A DNA stretch of 64,000 nt from Jhaorihella thermophila (GTDB taxonomy: Bacteria > Pseudomonadota > Alphaproteobacteria > Rhodobacterales > Rhodobacteraceae), in contig NZ_FNVD01000003.1 of the NCBI RefSeq assembly GCF_900108275.1, positions 186,001-250,000 of the forward strand. Direction: 5' to 3'. The first letter of the stretch is position 1. Each line of letters starts with the position of its first letter. This document shows positions 1 through 10,635 of the stretch, in pieces. The notes under the pieces are model-generated. The model saw only the letters and a program-made list of their open reading frames with translations, was not told the origin of the DNA and searched no databases. Position numbers and translations under genes: made by a program.

Positions 1-262
1 CGCGCGGGCGAATGTTGGGGTTGCGCTTGTGCGGCTCGATTACCTCGGCGTCGATGCCATGTTCGCGCGCATATTCAAGCGCAGCCTCCTTGCTGTCGAA
101 GCGCAGCCGCACCTGGGTCTGCGTGTCGCCCGAAGAGGTCCAGCCCATGAGCGGGTCGATCTCGCGAGGGGCTCGGGGTTCGTATTCCAGCACCCATTTG
201 CGGGTCCGGGCGGTGCCCGAGGTCATGGCATTCCTGGCGGGTTTGTAGATCCGCGCGCGCAT
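1..262 (-). CDS. NDUFS4-like ETC complex I subunit (3' end outside window)
   Basis: The first 87 codons of a leftward gene run from an ATG at 260-262 off the window edge. The product begins [16 protein letters not shown] and continues with [19 protein letters not shown] and [14 protein letters not shown]. These blocks are characteristic of the ETC complex I conserved-region family, the bacterial homologue of mitochondrial NDUFS4, an accessory subunit of NADH:quinone oxidoreductase. The family is about 100 residues long, so only a short C-terminal tail is missing. It is divergent from uvrB, with about 175 bp between the two start codons. The family call rests on remembered sequence similarity; the truncation is only the window edge. 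Confidence 0.85.
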   Translation of the reverse strand, partial: MRARIYKPARNAMTSGTARTRKWVLEYEPRAPREIDPLMGWTSSGDTQTQVRLRFDSKEAALEYAREHGIDAEVIEPHKRNPNIRPR

Positions 263-394
263 GGCACACTCCGTTTCTCTTGCTGCCGCCCCTTATGCGA
301 CAGCGCGCGGCGGGCGGCAAGGCTCGAAATTGTCTCACCGAAGGCGCCGCCGGCCCCTTCCCGCCCCGACCCGACGCATTCGGCGCTTGAATCG

Positions 395-409
395 GAACAA
401 AAAGAGATC
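395..409 (+). promoter_or_regulatory. Probable LexA (SOS) box upstream of uvrB
   Basis: The sequence GAACAAAAAGAGATC fits the alphaproteobacterial LexA pattern GAAC-N7-GAAC with one mismatch (GATC for the second half). It ends 28 bp before the uvrB start. GATC-containing half-sites are known in Rhodobacter recA boxes. The same spacer (AAAAAG) occurs in the box before dnaE2 at 29087-29101. Confidence 0.65.
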
Positions 410-437
410 AAGTTTGATCGCAAGGAGAGTCGCGCCC

Positions 438-2636
<2,199 letters not shown>

Positions 2637-2652
2637 GCCCGATCGGTCCACG

Positions 2653-2681
2653 CGAAAACGGCGGCGCCGATGGGCACCGCC
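2653..2681 (-). terminator. Terminator between uvrB and the polyamine-type ABC operon
   Basis: On the minus strand the permease gene is followed by GGCGGTGCC-CATC-GGCGCCGCC, a 9-bp stem with one G-T pair, then GTTTTCG. It lies between converging genes. The T-run is on the minus-strand side, so it mainly suits the transporter operon. Confidence 0.6.
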
Positions 2682-2708
2682 GCTCCGTGTTTTCCGATCC
2701 GGCGCCGA

Positions 2709-3926
2709 TCAACTCGGCGACATGCCCCGCAGCCGCTCGGACCGCCGCCGCAAGAGCTCCAGCGTGGTCAAGAGCGCGATCGAGATGCCCACCAGGATCG
2801 TCGCCACCGCAAGGATGGTCGGGCTGATCTGTTCGCGCAGGCCGGTGAACATCTGCCACGGCAGCGTCTTCTGGCTGGCGGAGCCCACGAACAGCACCAC
2901 CACCACCTCGTCGAACGAGGTGATGAAGGCGAACAGCGCCCCCGAAATCACCCCAGGCATGATGAGCGGCATCTGCACCCGGAAGAAGGTCGTCACCGGG
3001 TTGGCCCCCATGCTGGCCGCCGCCCGCGTCAGCGAGCGGTCAAAGCCCACCAGAGTGGCGGTGACGGTGATGATGACGAACGGGATCCCCAGCACCGCAT
3101 GGGCGAGGATCACCTTTATGTAGCCGGTGAGCGACTTGCTCATGCCCAGGGCACCTTCCAGCCAGTTTCCGACGCCGGAGTAGAAAAAGAACATCCCCGT
3201 GGCCGAGATGATGAGGGGCACGATCATCGGCGAGATCAGGATCGCCATGATCGGGCGCTTGAACGGCACATGCGACTGCGACAGGCCGATCGCCGCCAGC
3301 GTGCCCAGGCTCACCGCGATGATGGTGGCAAAGGGCGCGATGATCAGCGAGTTGCGGAAGGACCGCTGCCATTCGTTGTTGGTAAAGAAGTCCTCGTAGT
3401 GCTTCAGCGAATAGCCCGCCGGGTCGAAACGAAGCATCTCGGGGGTGAAGGTGAAGAAGTCCTGGGCGTTGAAGCTGAGCGGCAGCACCACCAGGATCGG
3501 CGTGATCAGAAAGACGAAGATCGCCCCTGCGATCACGCGGAACGTATAGTGCCACAGCACCTGCCCCGGCGTGAGATACGGCGCCAGCGGCGCGCGGTAG
3601 CGCCCGGTGCCGATCCAGAAGATGAACCAGCCGAAGAACCAGCCGAACAGCGCACCGACCACCGCGCCGGCCACGCCGCTCAGGGCAAAGCCGCCGATGA
3701 TGAACACCGCCAGGATGCCCCAGCGCGTGCCGCGTTCGGCTTGCTCCATCTGTTCAACTTTCGACAGCGCCGCCCCGACGATACCAATCAAGATGGCACC
3801 GATCAGCACGCCCAGCGTGGGCTGGTCGTGCGCGGTGCCCACCAGCAGCCCGGCAATGGCGCCGGCTGCTGCGGACATGGCCGCGGTGAAGGCCGTGGAC
3901 GGTTTCTGAACCGGATTGACGCTCAT
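2709..3926 (-). CDS. ABC transporter permease, PotC-like, with extra N-terminal membrane region
   Basis: The 405-residue membrane protein is the second permease of a spermidine/putrescine-type importer. The C-terminal ~270 residues look like a PotC permease, with a first helix near VFLITPILVVLPLSF and the cytoplasmic EAA-type loop (RAAASMGANPVTTFFRVQMP), which contacts the ATPase. About 125 residues precede this, rich in Gly and Ala with three or four extra hydrophobic segments, whereas PotC proteins are usually about 260-280 residues. It is the last gene of the leftward operon and starts 7 bp after the stop of the first permease. The exact substrate cannot be read from the sequence. Confidence 0.88.
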   Translation of the reverse strand: MSVNPVQKPSTAFTAAMSAAAGAIAGLLVGTAHDQPTLGVLIGAILIGIVGAALSKVEQMEQAERGTRWGILAVFIIGGFALSGVAGAVVGALFGWFFGWFIFWIGTGRYRAPLAPYLTPGQVLWHYTFRVIAGAIFVFLITPILVVLPLSFNAQDFFTFTPEMLRFDPAGYSLKHYEDFFTNNEWQRSFRNSLIIAPFATIIAVSLGTLAAIGLSQSHVPFKRPIMAILISPMIVPLIISATGMFFFYSGVGNWLEGALGMSKSLTGYIKVILAHAVLGIPFVIITVTATLVGFDRSLTRAAASMGANPVTTFFRVQMPLIMPGVISGALFAFITSFDEVVVVLFVGSASQKTLPWQMFTGLREQISPTILAVATILVGISIALLTTLELLRRRSERLRGMSPS

Positions 3927-3933
3927 CAGTCAG

Positions 3934-5310
3934 TTACCCCAGCTTCACGTTGTCGATGCCGACGATCTTGTCGTAGGCCCAGTAGAGGATCAGCACCACC
4001 GCCAGCAGGATGGTGCCCAGCGCCGCCGCGAGCCCCCAGTTGAGCGAGGACGAGATGTGATAGGCGATCCGGTTCGAGATGAAGACGCCCTTGGTTCCAC
4101 CGACGATTTCGGGCGTGATGTAATAGCCGATCGCCAGGATGAAGACGAGGATCGACCCCGCGCCGATGCCAGGCACGGTCTGCGGGAAATAGACCCGCCA
4201 GAACGCGGTCCAGTTGGTGGCGCCAAGGCTCTTGGCCGCGCGCAGATAGCTGGGCGGGATGGTCTGCATCACCGAATACATCGGCAGGATCATGAACGGC
4301 AGCAGGATGTGGGTCATCGCCACAATGGTGCCGAACTGGTTGTTGATCATCACCAGCCGGTTGGCGTCGTCCACCAGTCCCAGCCAGACCAGCGTGTCGT
4401 TGATCACCCCCTGCTGTTGCAGCATCACCTTCCAGGCGCTGGTGCGCACCAACAGCGAGGTCCAGAACGGCAGCAGCACCAGGATCATCAGCATGTTGGC
4501 CGACCGGGCCGGCAGGTTCGCCAGCAGCCATGCCACAGGATAGCCCAGCGCAATGCAGGCGAACGTGATCACCAGCGACATGACGAAGGTGCGCCCGAAC
4601 AGCTTGAGCAGGATCTGCTTGTTTTCCGGCTGCATGGCCACCCCGTCCGGCGTCAGCCGCATGTCCACAGCATTCAGGAAGTAGCCCGCCGTGATCGGCG
4701 AGGAATGCAGCTTGATCGTCTGCCAAGTGGTGACGTCGCCCCAACCCTTGTTCACCTTGATCAGCTTTTCCTTGAACGGGCCGCCGGTTTCGGGATCCCA
4801 TTTCTTGATCTTCCGCCCCGACTTGCGGAACAGCGACGAAAGCCCGGTCTGTTCATAGTTCAGCCGGGTGCCCAGCTTGGTGTGCGTCTTGTTCGCGACC
4901 GCAACCTTCATGTCCTTGACGAAGGCGGCATAGACGTCCTCGGGCGGAAGCTCGCCGCTTTTTTCGTCCCACTGCTCCAGCGCGATCACGGTGTTGGGCA
5001 GGGTCTGCGACACGATTTCATTCTCGACCGACCGCCACAGCATCTGCAGGATCGGAAAGATGAATGTGATGAGCACGAAGATCAGCAGCGGCGCGATCAG
5101 CATCATCGCGCGCATCTTCTGCATCCTGAGCGCCCGGTTCAGGCTGCGCTTGAGCGGCGTGCCGTCAGCAGCCAGGACCGGCCCCTTGACCCGCTCGTCG
5201 TGGATGTCCTCCTGCGCGTCCTTCGCCTCGAGCGCGGCGACCTCGTGAAAGGCGTCCTCGGGTGTCGGCGCGTCCGCGGTCTGCGGGCCGGTGCTTTTCA
5301 AATCGCTCAT
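3934..5310 (-). CDS. ABC transporter permease, PotB-like, with large periplasmic insert
   Basis: The 458-residue permease is considerably longer than typical PotB proteins (about 280-310). The N-terminal ~60 residues are hydrophilic. A first membrane segment (MLIAPLLIFVLITFIFPIL) follows, then about 150 polar residues before the next helix (FVMSLVITFACIALGYPVAW); this insert probably faces the periplasm. The EAA loop motif (RAAKSLGATNWTAFWRVYFP) lies in the C-terminal third. The start codon overlaps the DUF1330 stop by 4 bp (ATGA), so translation is probably coupled. It would form the membrane channel with the permease at 2709-3926 and the ATPase at 6837-7937. Confidence 0.88.
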   Translation of the reverse strand: MSDLKSTGPQTADAPTPEDAFHEVAALEAKDAQEDIHDERVKGPVLAADGTPLKRSLNRALRMQKMRAMMLIAPLLIFVLITFIFPILQMLWRSVENEIVSQTLPNTVIALEQWDEKSGELPPEDVYAAFVKDMKVAVANKTHTKLGTRLNYEQTGLSSLFRKSGRKIKKWDPETGGPFKEKLIKVNKGWGDVTTWQTIKLHSSPITAGYFLNAVDMRLTPDGVAMQPENKQILLKLFGRTFVMSLVITFACIALGYPVAWLLANLPARSANMLMILVLLPFWTSLLVRTSAWKVMLQQQGVINDTLVWLGLVDDANRLVMINNQFGTIVAMTHILLPFMILPMYSVMQTIPPSYLRAAKSLGATNWTAFWRVYFPQTVPGIGAGSILVFILAIGYYITPEIVGGTKGVFISNRIAYHISSSLNWGLAAALGTILLAVVLILYWAYDKIVGIDNVKLG

Positions 5311-5597
5311 TCGTGCCCCTCGACAACGATGATGACACTTTCGGCGCAGCGGCGGCGGATCTCGGCAACCTCCTGGTATTCGGGGTCGTTGTAGGCCGCG
5401 AGCGCCTGTTCGTAACTGGGAAATTCGATGACGACGTGACGGTCGCCGCTTTCGCCCTCGACCACCTGGTGCCGTCCCCCGCGCACGATGAACTTTGCGC
5501 CCATCCGTTCCAGGATCGGCGTGTCGCGGCGAACGTATTCGGGATTCCCTACCGGGTCGGTCACCTTGATGTGGGCGATGATAGAGCCTTTTGCCAT
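5307..5597 (-). CDS. DUF1330 family protein
   Basis: A 96-residue small protein beginning MAKGSIIAHIKV. It contains the DUF1330 pattern (YVRRDTPILERMGAKFIVRG, then HVVIEFPSYEQALAAYNDPEY), which is a ferredoxin-like dimeric alpha/beta barrel fold of unknown function. The ATG at 5595-5597 is chosen because GGAG lies 6 nt upstream; an open frame reaching to 5639 lacks such a site. It sits inside the ABC transporter operon, between the solute-binding protein and the first permease, and overlaps the permease start by 4 bp. This suggests a role linked to the imported compound, but none can be assigned. Confidence 0.85.
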   Translation of the reverse strand: MAKGSIIAHIKVTDPVGNPEYVRRDTPILERMGAKFIVRGGRHQVVEGESGDRHVVIEFPSYEQALAAYNDPEYQEVAEIRRRCAESVIIVVEGHE

Positions 5598-5657
5598 GGG
5601 GCGCTCCGTCATGGAGAGGATGGGCCAGAGGCGGCCCATCCCGTTGTTTTCAGGCGA

Positions 5658-6764
5658 TTATTGCGCCAGCCACGCCTGGAACTTGGCGTCGATGTCGTCG
5701 CGGTAATCGGCCCAGAACTCGTAGTTGTAGAGCAGCGTGTTCTTGGCGTTCTCCGGATCGGTCGGCATATGCGGCGCCATGTCGATGCCCAGATCGGCGT
5801 GCTTGCCCACCAGCGGAGCCGACGATTTCCGCGCCGGGCCGTAGCTGATGTATTTCGCCTGATCGGCCAGACGCTGGGTGTCGGTGGCAAACCGCACGAA
5901 GTCCTTCACGCGGGCCAGGCGGTCCTCGGGCAGACCGGCGGGAATGATCCAGCCGTCAAGGTCGAACACCTGCATGTCCCACAGCATGGCGACGGGCTGC
6001 TTCTGCTCTTCGATCAAGCTGAAGAGGCGGCCGTTGTAGGTGGAGCCCATCACGACTTCGCCATCGGCCAGAAGCTGCGGCGTATCGGCGCCGGCCGACC
6101 ACCAGATCACGCTATCTTTGATGGTATCCAGCTTCTTCAGCGCGCGGTCCTGACCTTCGGGCGTGGCAAGAACGTCATAGATGTCCTCCTTGGCCACGCC
6201 GTCGCAGTAGAGCGCCCATTCCATGTTGTTGATCGGACGTTTTTCCAGGCTGCGCTTGCCCGGATATTTCTCAAGATCGAACACGTCACAGACGCTGGTC
6301 GGCGGCGTATCGCCCACCATGTCGGTGCGATAGCCGAAGGTGGTCGAATAGACGATCTGCGGGATGAAGCAGTCGCTCACCAGCAGGTCGCCGAAATCCT
6401 CGCTGGCCGGAGTGCCGTCGGGCGCCGGGGCCAGATCCTTGTCCGGGTCGATTTCCATCGCCAGGCCTTCGTCGCACAGGCGGATCGCGTCCGCGGCCAC
6501 CACGTCAACGATGTCCCAGGTGATGTTGTTGGCCTCGGCCATCGCGCGCAGCTTGGCCACCGCCTCGTTGGAGCTTTCGTCCCACACGATCTCCACCTCG
6601 GGGTGCATCTTCATGTAGGGCTCGGCATAGGCGCGGATCTGCGACTTCTGATAGGCGCCGCCCCAGCTGACGGCGGTGATCTTGTTGGCCATCTCGCCGG
6701 CGAACGCCGACGGGGCGCAGAGCGCGGTGGTCACCGCGAGGGCTGCGATTGTCTTGATCTTCAT
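5658..6764 (-). CDS. Periplasmic solute-binding protein of polyamine-type ABC transporter
   Basis: The 368-residue protein starts MKIKTIAALAVTTALC with a cleavable Sec signal ending near AFA (residue 22). The start follows AAGGAG on the minus strand; an upstream frame to 6791 is ignored. The mature part opens with ITAVSWGGAYQKSQI and contains WDIVDVVAADAIRLCDEG, typical of the PotD/PotF-like binding-protein family. Role: captures the substrate in the periplasm and delivers it to the two permeases. Several cysteines (LCDEG, SDCFIPQ, SVCDVFD, YCDG) suggest disulphides, which is less usual for PotF. The substrate could be a polyamine or another small cationic compound. Confidence 0.9.
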   Translation of the reverse strand: MKIKTIAALAVTTALCAPSAFAGEMANKITAVSWGGAYQKSQIRAYAEPYMKMHPEVEIVWDESSNEAVAKLRAMAEANNITWDIVDVVAADAIRLCDEGLAMEIDPDKDLAPAPDGTPASEDFGDLLVSDCFIPQIVYSTTFGYRTDMVGDTPPTSVCDVFDLEKYPGKRSLEKRPINNMEWALYCDGVAKEDIYDVLATPEGQDRALKKLDTIKDSVIWWSAGADTPQLLADGEVVMGSTYNGRLFSLIEEQKQPVAMLWDMQVFDLDGWIIPAGLPEDRLARVKDFVRFATDTQRLADQAKYISYGPARKSSAPLVGKHADLGIDMAPHMPTDPENAKNTLLYNYEFWADYRDDIDAKFQAWLAQ

Positions 6765-6836
6765 GCTGTTACTCTCCTTGTTGAACGTCATTCACTGATC
6801 CCCGGTCTGCCGCCGGGGTTCACGCGCCGGACCTGC

Positions 6837-7937
6837 TCAGGCATCCAGCGCGCGGCAATCCTGCGGCAGCCAGCCGATCTCGATCTGGGTGCCGGGCTGG
6901 AGCCGCACCTGGTCGGGGGCGTTGCGGGTCTTGATGATGAATTCGTCATTGCCCGCCACCCGCAGCCGGGTGCGAAAGATGTCGCCCATATAGATGAATT
7001 CCAGCACCTCGGCCTTGAGCGTGTGGGCCCCTTCCTGCAAGCGGTCCTTGTTGTATTCCACCCGTTCGGGTCGGATCGAGACGCGCGTGCGTTCGCCGAC
7101 CTTGCTGACGTTCACCGGCTTGGCGTCGATCAGCTCGCCATCGTCCAGCTGCACAAGACAGCGATCGCCGCTGATCTCCTTGACCACGCCTTCCAGCGTG
7201 TTGTTCTCGCCGATGAACTGGGCGACGAAACTGTTCTGCGGCTCTTCATACAGCACGTCCGGCGGCGCGAGCTGCTGGATCACGCCGTCGTCGAACACCG
7301 CCACGCGGTCCGACATGGTCAGCGCCTCGGTCTGGTCATGGGTCACATAGACCACGGTGATGCCCAGATTGTCGGCGATGCGCTTGATCTCGAACTGCAT
7401 GTGTTCGCGCAGCTGCTTGTCCAGCGCGCCCAGCGGTTCGTCCATCAGCACGAGCTCGGCCTCGAACACCAGAGCGCGGGCCAGCGCGATCCGCTGCTGC
7501 TGGCCACCCGAAAGCTGCGCCGGGCGGCGGCCGCCAAAGGCGCCCATCTGCACCATGTCCAGCGCGCGCTTGACCTTCTCTTCCCGCTCTGCCTTGCCGA
7601 TCTTGCGCACCTCCAGCGGGAAAGACAGGTTTTCAGCCACCGTCATGTGCGGGAACAGCGCGTAGTTCTGGAACACCATGCCGATGCCGCGCTTGTGGGG
7701 TGGGATATTGTTGATGGACACACCGCCCAGCCGGATGTCGCCATGGGTAGCGGTTTCAAACCCCGCCAGCATCATCAGGCATGTGGTCTTGCCCGATCCC
7801 GACGGCCCCAGCATGGTCAGGAATTCGCCCTTGGGCATGGTAAGGTTGAGGTCTTTGACGACGAGCGTCTCGCCGTCATAGCTCTTTTGCACACGTTCGA
7901 ATTCGACGAACGCGTCGTTACCGGTCGTTTCAGCCAA
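6837..7937 (-). CDS. ABC transporter ATP-binding protein, PotA-like
   Basis: The 366-residue ATPase drives the polyamine-type importer. Walker A GPSGSGKT is near residues 44-51, the Q-loop lies in VFQNYALFPHMT, the signature is LSGGQQQR, Walker B is VLMDEPLGALD and the switch His is in THDQTEA. The C-terminal ~120 residues form a TOBE-type regulatory domain. The only plausible start is TTG at 7935-7937, with GGGGAG six nt upstream; no in-frame ATG occurs before the ATPase core. It is the promoter-proximal gene of the operon (ATPase, binding protein, DUF1330, two permeases), divergent from the DoeA-like gene. Confidence 0.92.
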   Translation of the reverse strand: MAETTGNDAFVEFERVQKSYDGETLVVKDLNLTMPKGEFLTMLGPSGSGKTTCLMMLAGFETATHGDIRLGGVSINNIPPHKRGIGMVFQNYALFPHMTVAENLSFPLEVRKIGKAEREEKVKRALDMVQMGAFGGRRPAQLSGGQQQRIALARALVFEAELVLMDEPLGALDKQLREHMQFEIKRIADNLGITVVYVTHDQTEALTMSDRVAVFDDGVIQQLAPPDVLYEEPQNSFVAQFIGENNTLEGVVKEISGDRCLVQLDDGELIDAKPVNVSKVGERTRVSIRPERVEYNKDRLQEGAHTLKAEVLEFIYMGDIFRTRLRVAGNDEFIIKTRNAPDQVRLQPGTQIEIGWLPQDCRALDA

Positions 7938-8203
7938 GTCAGGCTCCCCGTCAGTCTTTCTTTGCGGCAGCGCCGCTTATTGGACTTAACTAAAACCCCC
8001 AAAGCGCCCCGGACGCAACCAGTTTGCGACATCTGACAGCAAAATGCGGCATTCGCGACCCTGCATTCCGCTCCTGAGAGCCGGCGCCGCCTTCCCTAGG
8101 GTCAACCCCGCCCTCGGGGGCCGGGAATCAGTTGCCCAAGAAAGTCTTTGGCGCGGGCGGCGCCTTGTGTCCAAATGGGACCATAGTTGCCGGAGAACAT
8201 GCC

Positions 8204-9388
8204 ATGACGCCGACAGACCTACCGTTCACGCTGGACGAATATCTCGACCGTCTCACCCGAACGCGCGCCGAAATGGCCCGGCGCGGGCTGGATGCACTGT
8301 TCGTCACCGATCCGTCCAACCAGGCCTGGTTGACCGGCTATGACGGCTGGTCCTTTTACGTCCATCAGGGTGTGATCGTGCTGCCCGATGCCGAACCGGT
8401 CTGGTGGGGCCGCAAACAGGACACCAACGGCGCGGTGCGGACGGTCTGGATGGGACCGGATCGGGTGATCGGCTATGCCGACAATTACGTTCAGTCCACC
8501 GAACGCCATCCGATGCAGGATCTGGCGGAACGTCTGGAGGATCTGGGGCTGCCCGCCGCCCGAATCGGCGTCGAGATGGACAACTACTATTTCTCCGCCA
8601 GGGCGATGGACGTCCTGCGTGACGCGCTGCCGCAAGCGGCGTGGAACGACGCAACCGGATTGGTGAACTGGCAGAGAGCTATCAAGTCGCCCGCCGAAAT
8701 CGCCTTCATGCGCAAGGCGGCGGCAATCTCGGAAAAGGTCGTGGGCGGGCTGCTGGAACGGGTCGAACCGGGCATCCCCAAAAACGAAATCGTGGCCGAG
8801 ATCTGGCGCGACGCAATTCGCGGTGTGGACGGAGCTTGGGGCGACTATCCGGCCATCGTGCCGCTGCTGCCGTCGGGCTCCGACGCCGCCGCGCCGCATC
8901 TGACATGGGACGGACGGCCCTTCCGGCGGGGCGAGGCGACCTTTTTCGAAATCTCCGGCTGCTATCGCCGCTATCACGCGCCGCTTTGCCGGACCCTGTT
9001 TCTGGGCCGCCCGCCCGAATTCATGCGCCGGGCCGAGGCCGCGCTGGTCAAGGGGCTCGAGGCCGGGCTCGAAGCCGCCCGCGCCGGCAACCGCGCCTGC
9101 GACATCGCCAATGCGCTGGCCGAGCCGCTGGAACGCGCCGGCATCGAACGGGGCGCGCGTTGCGGCTATCCGATCGGGCTCAGTTACCCGCCCGATTGGG
9201 GCGAACGCACGATCTCGCTGCGCCCCGAGGATGAAACCGTTCTGGAACCCGGCATGACCTTCCATTTCATGCCGGGGCTGTGGATGGACGATTGGGGGCT
9301 GGAGATCACCGAAAGCATCCTGATCCGCGAAAACGGCCCGGCCGAGACCTTCTGCAACCGACCCCGCAAGCTGTTCGTGAAACCATGA
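8204..9388 (+). CDS. M24-family hydrolase, DoeA (ectoine hydrolase)-like
   Basis: The 394-residue product has a creatinase/prolidase (pita-bread) fold: an N-terminal domain containing VTDPSNQAWLTGYDGWSFYVHQ and EMDNYYFSARAM, and a C-terminal M24 domain with GDYPAIVPLLPSG, APHLTWD, FFEISGCYRRYHAPL and SYPPDWGERT. These blocks match my recollection of DoeA, which opens the ectoine ring to N-acetyl-2,4-diaminobutyrate. Generic annotation would be Xaa-Pro peptidase. An acidic Glu in FFEISG stands where classical M24 enzymes have Asp. The ATG at 8204 fits the family N-terminus; a longer frame from 8132 is rejected. The stop overlaps the next start (ATGA), coupling it to the M20 deacetylase. Confidence 0.8.
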   Translation: MTPTDLPFTLDEYLDRLTRTRAEMARRGLDALFVTDPSNQAWLTGYDGWSFYVHQGVIVLPDAEPVWWGRKQDTNGAVRTVWMGPDRVIGYADNYVQSTERHPMQDLAERLEDLGLPAARIGVEMDNYYFSARAMDVLRDALPQAAWNDATGLVNWQRAIKSPAEIAFMRKAAAISEKVVGGLLERVEPGIPKNEIVAEIWRDAIRGVDGAWGDYPAIVPLLPSGSDAAAPHLTWDGRPFRRGEATFFEISGCYRRYHAPLCRTLFLGRPPEFMRRAEAALVKGLEAGLEAARAGNRACDIANALAEPLERAGIERGARCGYPIGLSYPPDWGERTISLRPEDETVLEPGMTFHFMPGLWMDDWGLEITESILIRENGPAETFCNRPRKLFVKP

Positions 9389-10545
9389 CCGACCCGTTGC
9401 GCGATACCGTCGATCTGCTGGGCCGGCTGATTGCCTACCCGACGGTGTCCTCCGACTCGAATCTCGACATGATCGCCGATCTGGCCGGGCGCCTTGCCGA
9501 TCTCGGCGCGCGGGTCGAAACATTCGCATCTCCAGATGGGGACAAGGCCAACCTCTTTGCCACGCTCGGCCCCGACAAACCCGGCGGTCTTATGCTGTCA
9601 GGTCATACCGACGTCGTGCCGGTCGCGGATCAGGACTGGAGCTCGGATCCCTTTGCCTTGCGCGAATCGGGCGACCGCCTCTACGGGCGCGGGACCTGCG
9701 ACATGAAGGGTTTCATCGCGGCCGCGCTGGTGGCGGCGCGCGACTATGCCGCCCTGCCCCTGCGCCGCCCGATCCATTTCGCCTTTACCCATGACGAAGA
9801 GGTCGGCTGCCTCGGTGCCCGCGCGCTGGTGGCCGAATTGCGGGCACGCGGCATCCGCCCGGCGATGGCAGTGGTCGGCGAACCGACCGGAATGCAGGTG
9901 GTCGAGGGCCACAAGGGGTGCTGCGAATACACCGTGCGCTTTACCGGGCTCGAGGGCCATGGCTCGGCCCCCAACCGCGGCGTGAATGCGGCGGAATACG
10001 CGGTGCGTTATATCGCCCGCCTGATGGAGTTGCGCAGCGACCTGATGCTGCGCGCCCCGCACGACTCGCGGTTCGAACCGCCCTGGACCACGATCAATAT
10101 CGGCCGGATCGCGGGCGGCGCGGCGCATAACGTGATCGCCGGCAAGGCCGAAGTCGATTGGGAAATGCGCCCGGTCCAGGCCGCTGACGCCGATTTCATC
10201 AAGGCGGAGATCCGCGATTGCGTCGAATCCGACCTGCTGCCGGCGATGCGCGCCATTCACCCCGGCGCCGACGTCCAGACGCAGGTTATCGGAGAGGTGC
10301 CGGGGCTCGAGCCGATGCCCGACAACGCCGCCCGCGATCTTGTGGCGACGCTCACGGGCGCGAACGGCGCCGACACGGTACCGTTCGGGACCGAGGCCGG
10401 CCTGTTCCAGCAGATGGGCATGTCGGTCGTGGTCTGCGGACCGGGCCATATCGACCAGGCTCACAAACCGGATGAACATGTCGCGCTCGACCAGATCGCC
10501 CGGTGCCTCGACCTCTTGGATCGGCTGGGAAAATCCTGCATATAG
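9385..10545 (+). CDS. argE: ArgE-type M20 deacetylase (acetylornithine deacetylase family)
   Basis: The 386-residue zinc-dependent M20 amidohydrolase has the ligand motifs LSGHTDVVPV, GRGTCDMKGF, THDEEVGCLG and VGEPT, the dimerisation-domain motif GLEGHGSAP, and the C-terminal GPGHIDQAHKPDEHV. This is the layout of ArgE, which removes the N-alpha-acetyl group from acetylornithine. The start ATG overlaps the stop of the DoeA-like gene by 4 bp. Because DoeA releases N-acetyl-2,4-diaminobutyrate, one methylene shorter than acetylornithine, this enzyme might act on that product rather than in arginine synthesis. The ArgE assignment itself is family-level. Confidence 0.88.
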   Translation: MTDPLRDTVDLLGRLIAYPTVSSDSNLDMIADLAGRLADLGARVETFASPDGDKANLFATLGPDKPGGLMLSGHTDVVPVADQDWSSDPFALRESGDRLYGRGTCDMKGFIAAALVAARDYAALPLRRPIHFAFTHDEEVGCLGARALVAELRARGIRPAMAVVGEPTGMQVVEGHKGCCEYTVRFTGLEGHGSAPNRGVNAAEYAVRYIARLMELRSDLMLRAPHDSRFEPPWTTINIGRIAGGAAHNVIAGKAEVDWEMRPVQAADADFIKAEIRDCVESDLLPAMRAIHPGADVQTQVIGEVPGLEPMPDNAARDLVATLTGANGADTVPFGTEAGLFQQMGMSVVVCGPGHIDQAHKPDEHVALDQIARCLDLLDRLGKSCI

Positions 10546-10635
10546 GTCGCCCCGAAAAGGGATTGTCGGCCGCAAACCCCGCCGCTCGAAACCCATCCGG
10601 CGCAACACTCGAAATGTCCCGCCCCGGCCGGGCCC

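Noticed and set aside
5262-8036. Long plus-strand open frame opposite the polyamine-type transporter genes
   Set aside because: Antisense to the binding protein and ATPase with intact family motifs; composition typical of a shadow frame.
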